DNA of 64,000 nt from Megaustenia siamemsis (taxonomy: Eukaryota > Mollusca > Gastropoda > Stylommatophora > Ariophantidae), in the NCBI GenBank assembly GCA_032433765.1, contig JAVIAB010000092.1, positions 66,578,666 through 66,642,665 on the forward strand, in the 5' to 3' direction. The position numbers and the translations under genes are program-made. Below are positions 1-12,000 of the stretch, piece after piece (the first letter of the stretch is position 1; every line of letters begins with the position of its first letter). The notes beneath the pieces were generated by a model. That model had not been told where the DNA came from, did not search any database, and saw only the letters and a program-made list of their open reading frames with translations.

Positions 1-920
1 CAATGACTCCAACTCTAATATTTTAACTTTCAGTCCCTTATTGCGATCAAAGTATCTGACAAGCAAAGGAAAAATCTTGATTTCTTTGTGGTTGGAGGCA
101 TCTGTCAGTATGGAGATAAATGTTACGTTTTCTAGGTCACATCTCAACTCGTTTAGAGCATGGGGTGTGAACACATTCCGAATAATAGCTTCTGTTTTCG
201 TACGTGCACAAGCAAATTTTGGTTCTAAAGTTACCTGAAGCAATTTTGATGTGCAGTCCATAGATCTAAACGTGTGATTGTGCATCACTGTATGATATGC
301 AAAGGCACCTTCTGTAGCAGCTAACTGTTCTTCTTTGTCACCAACCTGTTCAGCTCGAAAAAAATTTGTCAACGACGAGCTTGATGCAGCAGTAGCGACG
401 GCTCTCTTATGTTTATCACTATTTATGTGGCTCTTAATATCACCACATCCACTATGGTTAATAGTAAACCCGGATGAACATATATTACATCTTACAGTGA
501 AGTCTGATGACGATGTAGACTTTTTTTATAAAAGGGTATTCCTTTTGTAAATCTTGATTAAAACTACAATTACGCTTCGGTGCCATTTTTTGCGAAAGTG
601 AAAGTGAAAGTTAGTAACACAATGAATATATACGAGATTTAAAACTAGGAGCGCATTCTACTGTTTTGATATTAAACAAAATTGTCTACACAGCAACGGA
701 ATAATATTTTTTTTAATTGAAGAAATGTACGCCGTATACCAAAATGGCAAAATTTGTAAATGTTTGTGTCCCAAATTATTTTTTATCAAATCCGGGACAA
801 AAGCTAAAAAAAATGCCAAAATCGGGACAAAACCGGTACGGCAGCTAATCCGGGACAAAGGTTCAAGAAATAACAAATTCCGGGACTGTCCCGGACAATC
901 CGGGACGAATGGTCACCTTA
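1..920 (-). mobile_element. hAT-type DNA transposon, 5' part (broken transposase)
   Basis: Read on the - strand, a transposase frame starts with ATG at 586-584. It continues, with one frameshift near 515, to the window edge. It shows a CxxC...H(x)nH BED-like finger (CNICSSGFT...SHINSDKH) and the hAT-core signature LTDASNHKEIKIFPLLVRYF. From about 780 to 920 come repeats of the word cgggac. The end is the terminal sequence AAGGTGACCATTCGTCCCGG (- strand, ending near 920), which looks like a hAT terminal inverted repeat. The other end is outside the window. Confidence 0.75.
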
Positions 921-1459
921 TGGATAGATGATAATAAAGTAATAGTGATTGAAAGAATTAGCACCAAAAAAACTAATGACTATGTAAACTTGTGACTAAT
1001 ATCAACAAATATAAAATATTAAAATTTGTATAGTTTTTTAAAAGTATTTTGAAATTTTAAAAATATGTTACAACTGTTTATATTTTGTGCTTAAAAATGG
1101 TTAAATTGTTCTCTAGAATTTGTGCATAAGTTTTAGTTAATATATAGGTCATCTCCTTCGCTAATTTTGTGCATTAAACTATGAACAATAGGATAATATA
1201 TTTTATATTAAATAAGCACATATATTTATTTCATGTATTTCTCTTTCATGTTTATAACATACTGACAAAAAATTATATGGTTTTAAGGAACCTGCTCTGA
1301 GATCTATGTGTTCTAAAGATTAAAAGATTTTACTTTAATGACCAAGTGTTTATGATAAAAATATAGCTTGAATCTTTCATTATAGTTTCCTTATTAGACT
1401 TTCTATTATACCATTTTTCTATGTAGTAATGTTGTAAGATAGAGAAATAATTCTTCTAC
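921..1459. other. AT-rich intron, nothing recognised
   Basis: AT-rich intronic DNA between the hAT element and the first LINE fragment. I see no coding, RNA or repeat structure. Confidence 0.6.
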
Positions 1460-1860
1460 CTTTCAGCTCCCTGTGGAGCATAGGTCCTCAACAAACACTT
1501 TCCAAGTCATTCTGTTTCTTGCCATTCTTTTAAGATCATTCCATGTCTTCCCCATCATCTTCACTCTCTGCTTCTATCTGTCTTCTCCAAGAATTCTTTG
1601 GTCTTCCTCTTTGTCTTTTCCCCTGGGGATTCCAAAAAAGGGCCTGTTGTGTAATACTCTCAGTTGGCTTCCGCAGTGTGTGTCCTATCCAGCACCATCG
1701 TCTTCGCTGTATCTCTTTATCCACTGGTATTTGACTGGTACATTTCAATAATTCTATGTTAGTGATTTTGTCCTGCCATTTCCATCCATTTATTCTGCGT
1801 AAGCATCCATTAATGAAAGTCCGTATCTTTATGATTGTCATTTTAGTTCTCCATGTTTCC
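1460..1860 (-). mobile_element. LINE-F fragment (3' end of endonuclease-RT element)
   Basis: The - strand encodes the C-terminal tail of a LINE reverse transcriptase: QRRRWCWIGHTLRKP, then GKRQRGRPKNSWRR. The same family appears in longer form at 54041-54957. It is 5'-truncated. Confidence 0.8.
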
Positions 1861-1865
1861 AGAGA

Positions 1866-2235
1866 AATCATAGTGGAGAAAAAATTTGGAATAGGTAAAG
1901 TTTTATAACATGAAAGTATCATAAATTAACTAAGTATGTCATTGTGGTCCACATGAATTTTCCCATGGAGCAGTGAATAAGCTGAAGTTCTCATTTTCTA
2001 ATAAATTACTTGTCTACTTGTAAACTTTTGTAAAACTGTATACCTGTATCTGTGTGTCTGTTTCTAATAAATATACAAGTATTAGCCCAGACTATCTTGC
2101 CTGTTTTAGAGTGACTTAAATTTGGAGCACACTGATCTGCATCATAAAAGAAAACAGAAATGGACAATGATGTAATATTTAAAAAATAATTAATGCTTAA
2201 CTTAGATTATTTGTTCAAGTAGAGTGTGAGCAAGT
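1866..2235. other. AT-rich intron, nothing recognised
   Basis: Intronic DNA between two LINE fragments. No feature seen. Confidence 0.5.
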
Positions 2236-2592
2236 GAAACGTGGTTTTACAGAAGAATGTTGAGATTACCATGGACAGCTAAGAAGAGAAATGAAGATGT
2301 TCTGAGAGAGGTCAAAGCAAAAAGAGAGCTAATTTCCAATCTTAGGAAGAAACAATCATCATTTTTTGGCTATGAAATGAGAAGAGAACAACTGGAATAT
2401 ACTGTAACAACTGGAAAAATTGAGGGACGAAGAGATAGAGGGAAGCAAAGAGAGAAAATAACAGACAGCTTAAGAGAATGGCTTGGCAGAAGGTCAACAA
2501 CAGTGATGATAAAAAGCTGCCGAAATCGAAAGTTTAGGAGAGACATGATCACCTACGCCGGTAGACCCGGTACTGGATGATGATGATGAGAG
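2236..2592 (+). mobile_element. LINE-A 3' fragment
   Basis: The + strand open frame has the LINE-A C-terminal words MLRLPWTAKK, KAKRELISN and SLREWLGRRSTT, and ends in a (TGATGA)n tail near 2588. It is a 5'-truncated copy of the family seen at 3677-9540 and 16575-20064. Confidence 0.8.
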
Positions 2593-2662
2593 TGCGAGCT
2601 GGAATTGTTTTGAATAATGGAAAAACTTTAACATTTAGAATAAATTTCAATTTAAAAATTGG

Positions 2663-2792
2663 TGACAAATAGAGAAAAAGAGAAAAGGAGAGAAAGAGAA
2701 TGTGGGAGCGCTAGATAATAGAGAGAGAAATAAAGAGATAGAAAAGAAAAGGAAGAATGTGAGAGAGAGAGGGGAAAAAGGGAGTTTCTTTT
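2663..2792 (+). repeat. Polypurine (GA-rich) tract next to exon 1
   Basis: About 130 bases are almost entirely A and G, with many gagaga and gaaaag runs. The block ends about 35 bases upstream of the exon 1 acceptor, leaving only a short pyrimidine stretch before the AG. Confidence 0.85.
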
Positions 2793-2827
2793 AGTTTTAG
2801 TAACATTTCCAATAATGTCTTTCTTAG

Positions 2828-3048
2828 TGTCATAAGAAATCGTGGCAACTTTGGAACAGTTCGGGTGTACTGGGAGTTGAGGTCTCAGAACAACATTCCT
2901 TTGGCACCAGGTGATGACTTTCAAGTAACTAGTGGTCAGATGGACTTCTCATCCCAGGAGAACAAAAGACCACTTGAAGTTAGTCCACTAGCTGATGGCA
3001 TCCCAGAACCTGTGGAACAGTTTCTGTTGGTGTTGACAAGGGTTGAAG
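2828..3048 (+). CDS. ADGRV1: ADGRV1-like exon 1: Calx-beta a (middle)
   Basis: The acceptor is tttcttag before 2828 and the donor is gt at 3049. One base of a split codon opens the exon and one closes it. The translation has the strand VRVYWEL, then GDDFQVTSG, and the PLADGIPEPVEQF calcium turn. The first part of this Calx-beta domain lies in an exon upstream of the window. An unusual purine-rich block lies just upstream of the acceptor. Confidence 0.9.
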
Positions 3049-6000
3049 GTATTTATTTGCAATAGTGGCTTAAGTGATTATTTATGTAAATTTAATGGAA
3101 TATTTTTCTTAAATTAAAAGTAAATAAAACTTCTGTACAACACCTGTTGTACCAAAAGAAAACAGTGGAAAAACAAACCTTATAATCAAACTGCTTATTA
3201 CAGATATCAGTATGGTAGATAATGCCATTACATATCATTTGATGAGTCTATATAGTATGGAAGGATCTAATGATGAGACATCTAAGCTAGAGCATTGGAA
3301 GAAAAGTTGAGTTGTACAGTGCAACTACCACAAGTGTAAGAATAAGAAATATAGTACCTGTCCACCAGGACATGGACAATTTATAAACCATTTTATACTT
3401 TAAAATATTAATAAAAATTGTGTAAACTTTTCTTGTACCATTTATATAGGAAAATATATACCATTTGTATGGATGGGATCATACATATTATTAAACAAAT
3501 TTCAGGATTTTTTTCATAAAAAAAAACATGCTCTACCATACATTTTCTTATGAAAATAACTCTCAAGCAAGCAGCACAGCATTTCAAGACTTCCCCTGCT
3601 TGTAGAACTGCTTATATTAACCAATCATATTGTACTCGACTGGTATTTGAAGTGGATTCTTAGTCCTGCTTTGTCCTCATCATCATCATCAAGTACCAGG
3701 CCTGCTGGCATAGATAATCATGTCTCTCCACAACTTTCGATCTCGACAGTTATTTATCATTTCCATTGTTGACCTTCTGCCAAGCCATTCTCTTAAGCTG
3801 TCTGGTATCTTTTCTCTTTGCTTCCCTCTATCACTTTGTCCCTCGATTTTTCCAATTTTTACAATATATTCCAGCTGTTTCTTTCCCATTACATGGCAAA
3901 AAAATACAATTTTTTTTCTTCCTAATATTGGAAATTAGCTCTCTTTTTGCTTTTGCCTCTTTCAGAATGTTTTCATTACTCTTCTTAGGTGTCCATGGTA
4001 TTCTCAACATTTTTCTGTAAAACCACATTTCAACAGCCTCCAGTGATTTTCTTGTCTGTTGTCCTATTGTCCATGATTCACATCCATATGTTAAGACTGG
4101 CACTACATAACATTTAAGAACTCTTTTTCTTGTTTCTATTGTCAAAAATGGATTGCATAGTATCTTCCTCATCTTTTGGAAAGTTGCTTTTGCCTGAGCC
4201 ATTCTGCATCTCACCTCTTTTGTACATCTTCCGTCTGAGGTTAACAAATTTCCAAAATATTTAAATTCATTTACCTGTTTTAATATTGTTCCACTTGTCT
4301 TTATTTTGCACTGAGGTGATGTCTTTTTCTTTGTTGTTACCATTACCTCTGTCTTTCTGCTATTAAGGCTGAGTCCTTAATTTTTGCTTTCTTTCACTAT
4401 AATGTCTAACATTTCTTGTAACTCATTTTCACTCTTAGCGACTAAGACTGTATCATCAGCATACCTTTCGGCATACAGCCGTTTTGTCATTACAAGTGAA
4501 TAATGTCCACACCTATAATTGGTCAGGATTGTGTAGCAGCAGCAGCTTTATAGCGAACACAGAAAACATCATAGGATTGTGCTGTTCTGAAACAGCTATG
4601 CCATGCTACCCTAGAATTGCCTTTAATGGGATTACTGTGACCACAAACCACTCTCCATGTGTGTGCCACATATTTACACCCCAGAAAGAAATACTGAATA
4701 TAACAACATCATATGCCGTCTGTGATATTAATGACCACAAACCAGGAGCCTCCTGTATGATTGATACAACTGTTGCACCAAGCACTTCATCAGCAGAGCC
4801 AGATCTATGGAATGTTAATCTGACATTGTTCTTGAATGATGTCCAAGTTAATGAGACATCAGAATCGTGTGGCAGCAGCTACAAGAAGGGAGCAGAGAAC
4901 ATCAAGTTCTGCTGCTATAAAGGAGACTTGCCTTGCTATCACAGAATTGCCTTAAATGGGATCACTGTATTTGAAAACTTCTCCTCTTGTGTAAACTACA
5001 CATTCACATCCAAGAGTGAATCAGTGAAGGTCAACAAATCATATTCTCTCTGTGGTTTTACTAACTACAGGTCAGGTGGCTTCTGTTGGATTGGAAATGA
5101 TAACTTACCACCACTGTGTGTCTATATGTTTGGAATTGGAGTCATCAACGATGGCCTAACATCATGAAGTGCTACGACGATCATCATTTTCGGGAGTACG
5201 CGGAACTTCCATGGTATATGGTGGATAGGCGGCAGGAACCATTGAAGGCTATGTCTGAAAAGTGTTCCTTCGTGCAGTTTCCTCGTATTCCAAGTCTGGC
5301 TTGTTGCAGGAGCTACTGAGTTAAGTGCTCTGTGCACACTGTGAGCTGTGTGTCTCATCCGTTTTGATCCTGTTTCGATATCCCGCTTGTTTACGATGAA
5401 TGATGATATCGTATGACAGGGAACAGTTGGCTGTGTTCACTTTCTGTGCGGTTTCGCCTTATGTCTTTTGGCATGTGCTGAGACTGCTACGATGGGGACT
5501 GCAGTTACCTTTCTTTGTTTGGGAGATGTGTTAGTAATTCGGATGATTCCACTGGCACGGGCGGTTGAGCAATTATGGATTTTAATTCGTTTGCTGTGAT
5601 ACCGAGGCCTTCCATAACCAATAACCAATAACCAATATTATTACCTCCGATTGTTATTCAAGGCAAGCCCCTTATGGATCTTAAAATAATCTCACTATAA
5701 ATATTAAACAAATCTGGTGACAGCACACAACCTTGCCTAACACCCTGTTTTATTTGTTGAAACATTCCCAATTGGTTTCCAGTTCTTATGGCCACTGTTT
5801 GTTGCCAGTAAATGTTCTTTATTATTCTTAGATCTTTGCTGTCTACGTTTATGCCTTAAAAAATTTTGATTATTTCTTGGTGCTTTACTTTGTCAAAAGC
5901 TTTGGTATAATCTATGAAACATAGGTATAGATCTGTTTTCACCTCTATGGCTCTTTCTACTAAAGATCTCATGATGTATATGGAATTGCTTGTTCCCTTA

Positions 6001-9000
6001 TCTCTAACAAAACCACACTGTTCATCACTAATTTCTGGACTAATTTTGTTTCGCACTCTTCACATGATGATTCTTAGTAATATCTTAGTCATGTGAGTCA
6101 TAAGGCTTATTGTGCGATGATCATCGAATTTAATCGCACCAGATTTCTTTGGTAGAGCTATGAATATTGATTTGAACAGGTCGCCTGGTATATATCCGGT
6201 GTTGTAGATATCACTCAATATTTGTGTTATTATTTCTATTAAAAAATAACCAATGGCTTCAATCTCTTCTTTAGTTGTATTATCTGGTCCAGGAGCTTTT
6301 CCTGCTTTCATATTGCGCAAGGCATCTTCCACTTCTTCTTTGAGTATTTCTGGTCCTTCTCCATTATCCTTCTTAATATTTACTTCTGTTTGTTCATCAT
6401 TATTAAGATCTTTAATGTATTCTATGCATTACTCCATTAAGTGCTTTTGTTCAATCAACAGTTCTCCTTCCTTTGATTTTAAATATCCAGTTTTTGATTG
6501 CGTTTTTCTTCCTGTTCTTCTACTTTCCTTCCTCATCTGCCTTTCAGCGTTGAGGGGAGATATAATTTGCGGTCTTTTGCTCTTCTGTTCGCCTCTGCTG
6601 CTGTTATGTTTCCTAGTGCTTCTAATATTCCATTGACCCATCTTTTTCGTGGTCGACCCTTGGGTCTGGTGTTCTCACAACGTTTGTTGAAGGCTCGTTG
6701 TATAGTGTTGTGTTCTTTCTGCCTTGTCACGTGGCCAAACCATTTTATCTGTTGTTTCCTTATATATTCTATGGCGGGGGTTATTCCTATAGCTCGTTTC
6801 AAAACATATGCCCAACTTCAAAACGCTTTTACTCTCTAACCGTTTGTTAAATACTTTTGAAATTTTTCAAATGTTATTAGAATGCAAAAGACCCTTTAAA
6901 TGTATATTTAACAAATATCTTGCAGCTGCAGTTTTCTTAAAGCGGCGATATTTCTTTGATGTTTGTCAAAATTGTAAATTGTGAAGCCCTAAAGAATAGA
7001 AATTACCGTAGTTGCTGGTCTACGATTAATTTTCACTATGTAAAGGCGTGGCCGTAATGGGGAAATAACTGGATAAAACAAAACACCAGGAGAATTATTG
7101 TCTGCTCAGTTCGAGGACGGACGATAATAATATCAAGGTATACCTGTATGTCCAATTTTCATAGTTGTGTGGTCCTGAAAAGGACCGTTTGTTGAAATAA
7201 TTTAAGGTAATATAGGGCCAACATTGTGGGGGCTATATACTTTCATTCTGAATCAGACGAGTCTAAAAGATTAATAACTGTTTGGGGTTGAACATTCCAC
7301 AAACCATCATTTTTCCAATATTCCTCTTCCTGTTTTAAGACGTGGTCTTCACATTTAGCCCAATAATCTTTGTCTATATTTAATAAAGCGAGATTAGCAA
7401 GAGTCTTTACATCGCATATTTTGAATGTTGTATTTTCATCTGCCACTTGTCCTTTTAATTTTGCCCAGATTAGTTCTATTGGATTTAAATGAGCATGGTA
7501 AGGTGGCAGCCTCAAACTTATATGACCGTGCTCTTGGATAATCTTATCTATTTGAAAAATCTTTGTCCTCTGTTTTTGCTTTACTAGAGATAGTAATTCA
7601 GGTTTTAAGTACATGTTATTAAATTGTATGTGCTCCTTTGTGAGCCATATCTTAATAGCATCTTTTGTACTGGATGACGTCGGGACTTTATCTTCAAGTG
7701 CAACAATGTTGTGGTACGCTGCATTGTCCATTATTAGGCAAGATGGTCGATCTAGTGCTGGGAGAACATAATTTTCAATCCAATGTTTAAATATGTGACC
7801 ATTCATCTCAGAGTAATAATCCCGATTGTCTATGGATTTTGAAAGAAAAATGAGCTCTGCATTCTGTATTAGTCCATGTTGTCGACTACCTGCATGAGCA
7901 ATTATCAAGCGCTGTCCTTTGCTGCTAGGTATTAATCTCTTAATCTTTCCATCTGATGACTGCCATTCCCTTTGGTTAGTGTGGTGAGCATTGATCCATG
8001 TTTCATCCAAGTACACAATATCATAACCTTGCTTGCGCACCTCTTTTACTTCATGTAAGTACTTGCTTCTCATGACTACTATATGTGGCTTCTCACAGAT
8101 GATGTTTCGTCCATTGGAATACTTTCTGAATGTAAAGCCTGCAGCTCTCACATTCCTCCATAATGTAAAAAAAAAAAAAAGTAAAGTACCCCCGTCACGC
8201 CAAGTGGCGTATAGGGAAATATGGTGTTAGTGACCCTATATTTTACAGACCTTCAGCACATGATTTTTGGGGTAATGTGGTCAGTATTACGCCCGTGCTG
8301 TATTTACTTTCCCAGAAAAAATCCGGTACCCATTTAAGGCTGGGTGAACCCGGAGCCGTCGGTTGGGATCGAACCCTACCCCTTGTCCGTAGTAGTCCAG
8401 TTCACTAACCACTGAGCTATCGCGGCTCCTACTAATTTTTAGGGAATTCGTAAAACCCAGGTGTCCTCGCCAGGGTACGAACCCCGGCTGTTGCCGTGGT
8501 AAGCCAACCGCCTATCGATTGCGCTAACCGGACACCTCCTCCATAATGTAGACTTTGATATTTCAATACTGTTGTTCTTTTTCAGCGATACTTTTAATTT
8601 TCTTATTGTAACAGTTTCATTCATACCCAACATTTTGCGAATTTCACTTCTAATAAGTTCACTGTCGAAATTATCCAACATTTTTGCTCTTCCTTGTGAT
8701 TTTGTATATTTTGAACATTGACGGTCACGTGCTTGAATCCAGCGATTAAATGACCGTTTAGATAAATCCAAAATGTGTCTTGTCCTATTCTCAGGGTTTT
8801 CTAAAGAATGAAATAATCTTCCTCGTTTAGCCTCTTTGCAAAAATAGTCATACATTTTTATTGCGATGTTTTGTAAACTGCAGAATTTCATTTTAAGACT
8901 CATGATAAATGTTATTGTTCCACGTTACGCCGCTGAATGAACGGAAATGGAACACACAATGTCTCGTGTTTACTACAAGTGTCAGAAACTCACGCGGAAA

Positions 9001-12000
9001 GCGTGCAAAATCGTAAATTTGAGCGTGTATAGATTTGTAATCGCTATTTTTGACTTAAATACTGTAAACACTAAGTTTTGACTACATCAATGGGTCGTTA
9101 TAAATTTATATAAATCAAATAAGCAATAATAATAACCAAATGTTTGTTTTTAATGAAATTAATTCCCTGTTGGGTTCTAATCATTATAACTATACATGCA
9201 AATTTTGAAAAAATTACAAAAAGCGGTTTAAAAGATATTGATTTTTAAAGTTGGGCACGACTTATGAAACAAGCTATAGCTTTTTTCTCAGTTCTTCATT
9301 TCTGATCTTATCTCTGAGACTGTTTCCTGTCATTCGTCTAACACATTTCATCTCTGTAGAGGTTATTTTTCTTATTGTTCTTGCATCTAGGGTCCAGGTC
9401 TAGCATTGGTAGGACAACGTTGGGATGAAGATTGTATTCTTCCTGTTAATTCTTCAATTTGTTTGTATTTTGGCATCTCCTTTTTGTTGCATTTCAATCT
9501 CTTTGCATATCTGTTTTAGCCATGCTTTTTTATATTTATATATATATGTTACATATTATATATTGAAAAATAAAAGTCCAGCTCTTGAAGAATTGTTCAC
9601 TACTTGTTCTTTGCTGCAGTGCTTAATGGAATTACAAGTGGGAACTTGGCATCACTTGCCAATACAGGCATCATAGCTACAGTTAGAGTGACTGTTAGTG
9701 ATGACCCTCATGGGAGCATGGCTTTTGCATCTAATTCAAGAGATTTGAAGATAGCAGAAGACTTTTACCCAGGCAGTGAGAGTAGTACCCAGGCCATATT
9801 TAATGTAGAACGTAGAAAAGGAACACAGGATTTAGTTAAGGTATCATATTTTTATTATTATTAATAATTTTTATCATGTGCCATACAGGTTGATGTAAGC
9901 AAGGAATAATAGAACAAAGAAGTATGTGTTAGCACTCGGAAAAATTGACAGACAAACAACAATAGAAAAAAATGAAGAACAATATATGGTCCGAAGTGGG
10001 ATCGAACCCGTACTCAGTGGCACCGCGCCTTGCCACGAGAAGCCGAACGCTTGGTACACTGCCACGCAGCCAAAAAAAATTGGCTATTGCAGTAGTGTCT
10101 TCCACGAAAGGCGATCTCAATGACTATAGCATAGGGTAACGATCACAGACCGGAAATAAATTGTATATTTGTACTTTCCTATTAATGCAAGTATCTCCCA
10201 GTAGGGCTGAATACTTGTGTTGTAGACAAACATTTATTGGACGAAACAGCACGAATAGTAGTTCCCAGTGGTAATATACTGGGTACAAATAATAATACAT
10301 AAATATTATTATATGGGGAACTTCCGAGGCGATAATAGGGAATAATAGAACAAAGAAGTATGTGTTAGCACTCGGAAAAATTGACAGACAAACAACAATA
10401 GAAAAAAACGAAGAACAATATATGGTCCGAAGTGGGATCGAACCCGTACTCAGTGGCACCGCGCCTTGCCACGAGAAGCCGAACGCTTGGTACACTGCCA
10501 CGCAGCCAAAAAAAATTGGCTATTGCAGTAGTGTCTTCCACGAAAGGCGATCTCAATGACTATAGCATAGGGTAACGATCACAGACCGGAAATAAATTGT
10601 ATATTTGTACTTTCCTATTAATGCAAGTATCTCCCAGTAGGGCTGAATACTTGTGTTGTAGACAAACATTTATTGGACGAAACAGCACGAATAGTAGTTC
10701 CCAGTGGTAATATACTGGGTACAAATAATAATACATAAATATTATTATATGGGGAACTTCCGAGGCGATAATAGGGAATAATAGAACAAAGAAGTATGTG
10801 TTAGCACTCGGAAAAATTGACAGACAAACAACAATAGAAAAAAATGAAGAACAATATATGGTCCGAAGTGGGATCGAACCCGTACTCAGTGGCACCGCGC
10901 CTTGCCACGAGAAGCCGAACGCTTGGTACACTGCCACGCAGCCAAAAAAAATTGGCTATTGCAGTAGTGTCTTCCACGAAAGGCGATCTCAATGACTATA
11001 GCATAGGGTAACGATCACAGACCGGAAATAAATTGTATATTTGTACTTTCCTATTAATGCAAGTATCTCCCAGTAGGGCTGAATACTTGTGTTGTAGACA
11101 AACATTTATTGGACGAAACAGCACGAATAGTAGTTCCCAGTGGTAATATACTGGGTACAAATAATAATACATAAATATTATTATATGGGGAACTTCCGAG
11201 GCGATAATAGGGAATAATAGAACAAAGAAGTATGTGTTAGCACTCGGAAAAATTGACAGACAAACAACAATAGAAAAAAACGAAGAACAATATATGGTCC
11301 GAAGTGGGATCGAACCCGTACTCAGTGGCACCGCGCCTTGCCACGAGAAGCCGAACGCTTGGTACACTGCCACGCAGCCAAAAAAAATTGGCTATTGCAG
11401 TAGTGTCTTCCACGAAAGGCGATCTCAATGACTATAGCATAGGGTAACGATCACAGACCGGAAATAAATTGTATATTTGTACTTTCCTATTAATGCAAGT
11501 ATCTCCCAGTAGGGCTGAATACTTGTGTTGTAGACAAACATTTATTGGACGAAACAGCACGAATAGTAGTTCCCAGTGGTAATATACTGGGTACAAATAA
11601 TAATACATAAATATTATTATATGGGGAACTTCCGAGGCGATAATAGGGAATAATAGAACAAAGAAGTATGTGTTAGCACTCGGAAAAATTGACAGACAAA
11701 CAACAATAGAAAAAAACGAAGAACAATATATGGTCCGAAGTGGGATCGAACCCGTACTCAGTGGCACCGCGCCTTGCCACGAGAAGCCGGGTTCGATCCC
11801 ACTTCGGACCATATATTGTTCTTCGTTTTTTTCTATTGTTGTTTGTCTGTCAATTTTTCCGAGTGCTAACACATACTTCTTTCTTCTATTATTCCCTATT
11901 ATCGCCTCGGAAGTTCCCCATATAATAATATTTATGTATTATTATTTGTACCCAGTATATTACCACTGGGAACTACTATTCGTGCTGTTTCGTCCAATAA

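Larger units (their letters stand above)
6790..9276 (-). mobile_element. IS630/Tc1/mariner-type DNA transposon, copy 1
   Basis: The element has terminal inverted repeats starting TAGCTYGTTTCA with an inner GCCCAACTT block. It is flanked by TA at 6788-6789 and 9277-9278, which fits TA-target insertion. It carries a transposase gene on the - strand split by a SINE. It is almost the same as copy 2 (32446-34558), which lacks the SINE. Confidence 0.9.
6517..9436 (-). mobile_element. LINE-B 3' fragment inserted in LINE-A (itself split by a transposon)
   Basis: An 11-bp duplication, ttcttcctgtt, flanks the block at 6506-6516 and 9437-9447. LINE-A sequence continues across it. On the - strand the two LINE-B parts (9436-9279 and 6787-6517) encode ITSTEMKCVRRMTG, then SLRDKIRNEELRKKL joined to GITPAIEYIRKQQIKWFGHV, and GRPRKRWVN. 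The join is in frame once the transposon and one copy of its TA target are removed. Confidence 0.85.
3677..9540 (-). mobile_element. LINE-A copy 1, interrupted by nested insertions
   Basis: Read on the - strand, pieces of one LINE lie at 9540-9448, 6516-5634 and 4466-3677. In order they give: MQQKGDAK; GRKTQSKTG and KAGKAPGPDN; the RT core (ALPKKSGAI, CFIDYTKAFDKV, GVRQGCVLSPD); then YADDTVLVAKSE, and the tail with WFYRKMLRIPW and SLREWLGRRST. The 3' end has a (CAT)n-complement tail at 3677. Internal stops show it is dead. Two foreign blocks split it: 4467-5633 within the RT domain, and 6517-9436 (LINE-B and its contents). Confidence 0.85.

Noticed and set aside
10..240. 65-codon + strand frame at the window start
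   Set aside because: It is the reverse of the hAT transposase frame, which has the recognisable motifs on the - strand.
5170..5630. Continuation of the Cys-rich ORF in another frame (CLYVWNWSHQ...)
   Set aside because: The +1 frame stays open for about 67 codons but keeps no cysteine pattern or module similarity.
8456..8537. Genuine tRNA gene on the - strand
   Set aside because: The acceptor stem pairs well, but it lies within the TSD-bounded SINE insertion and is directly fused to a second tRNA-like head, so a SINE head is more likely.
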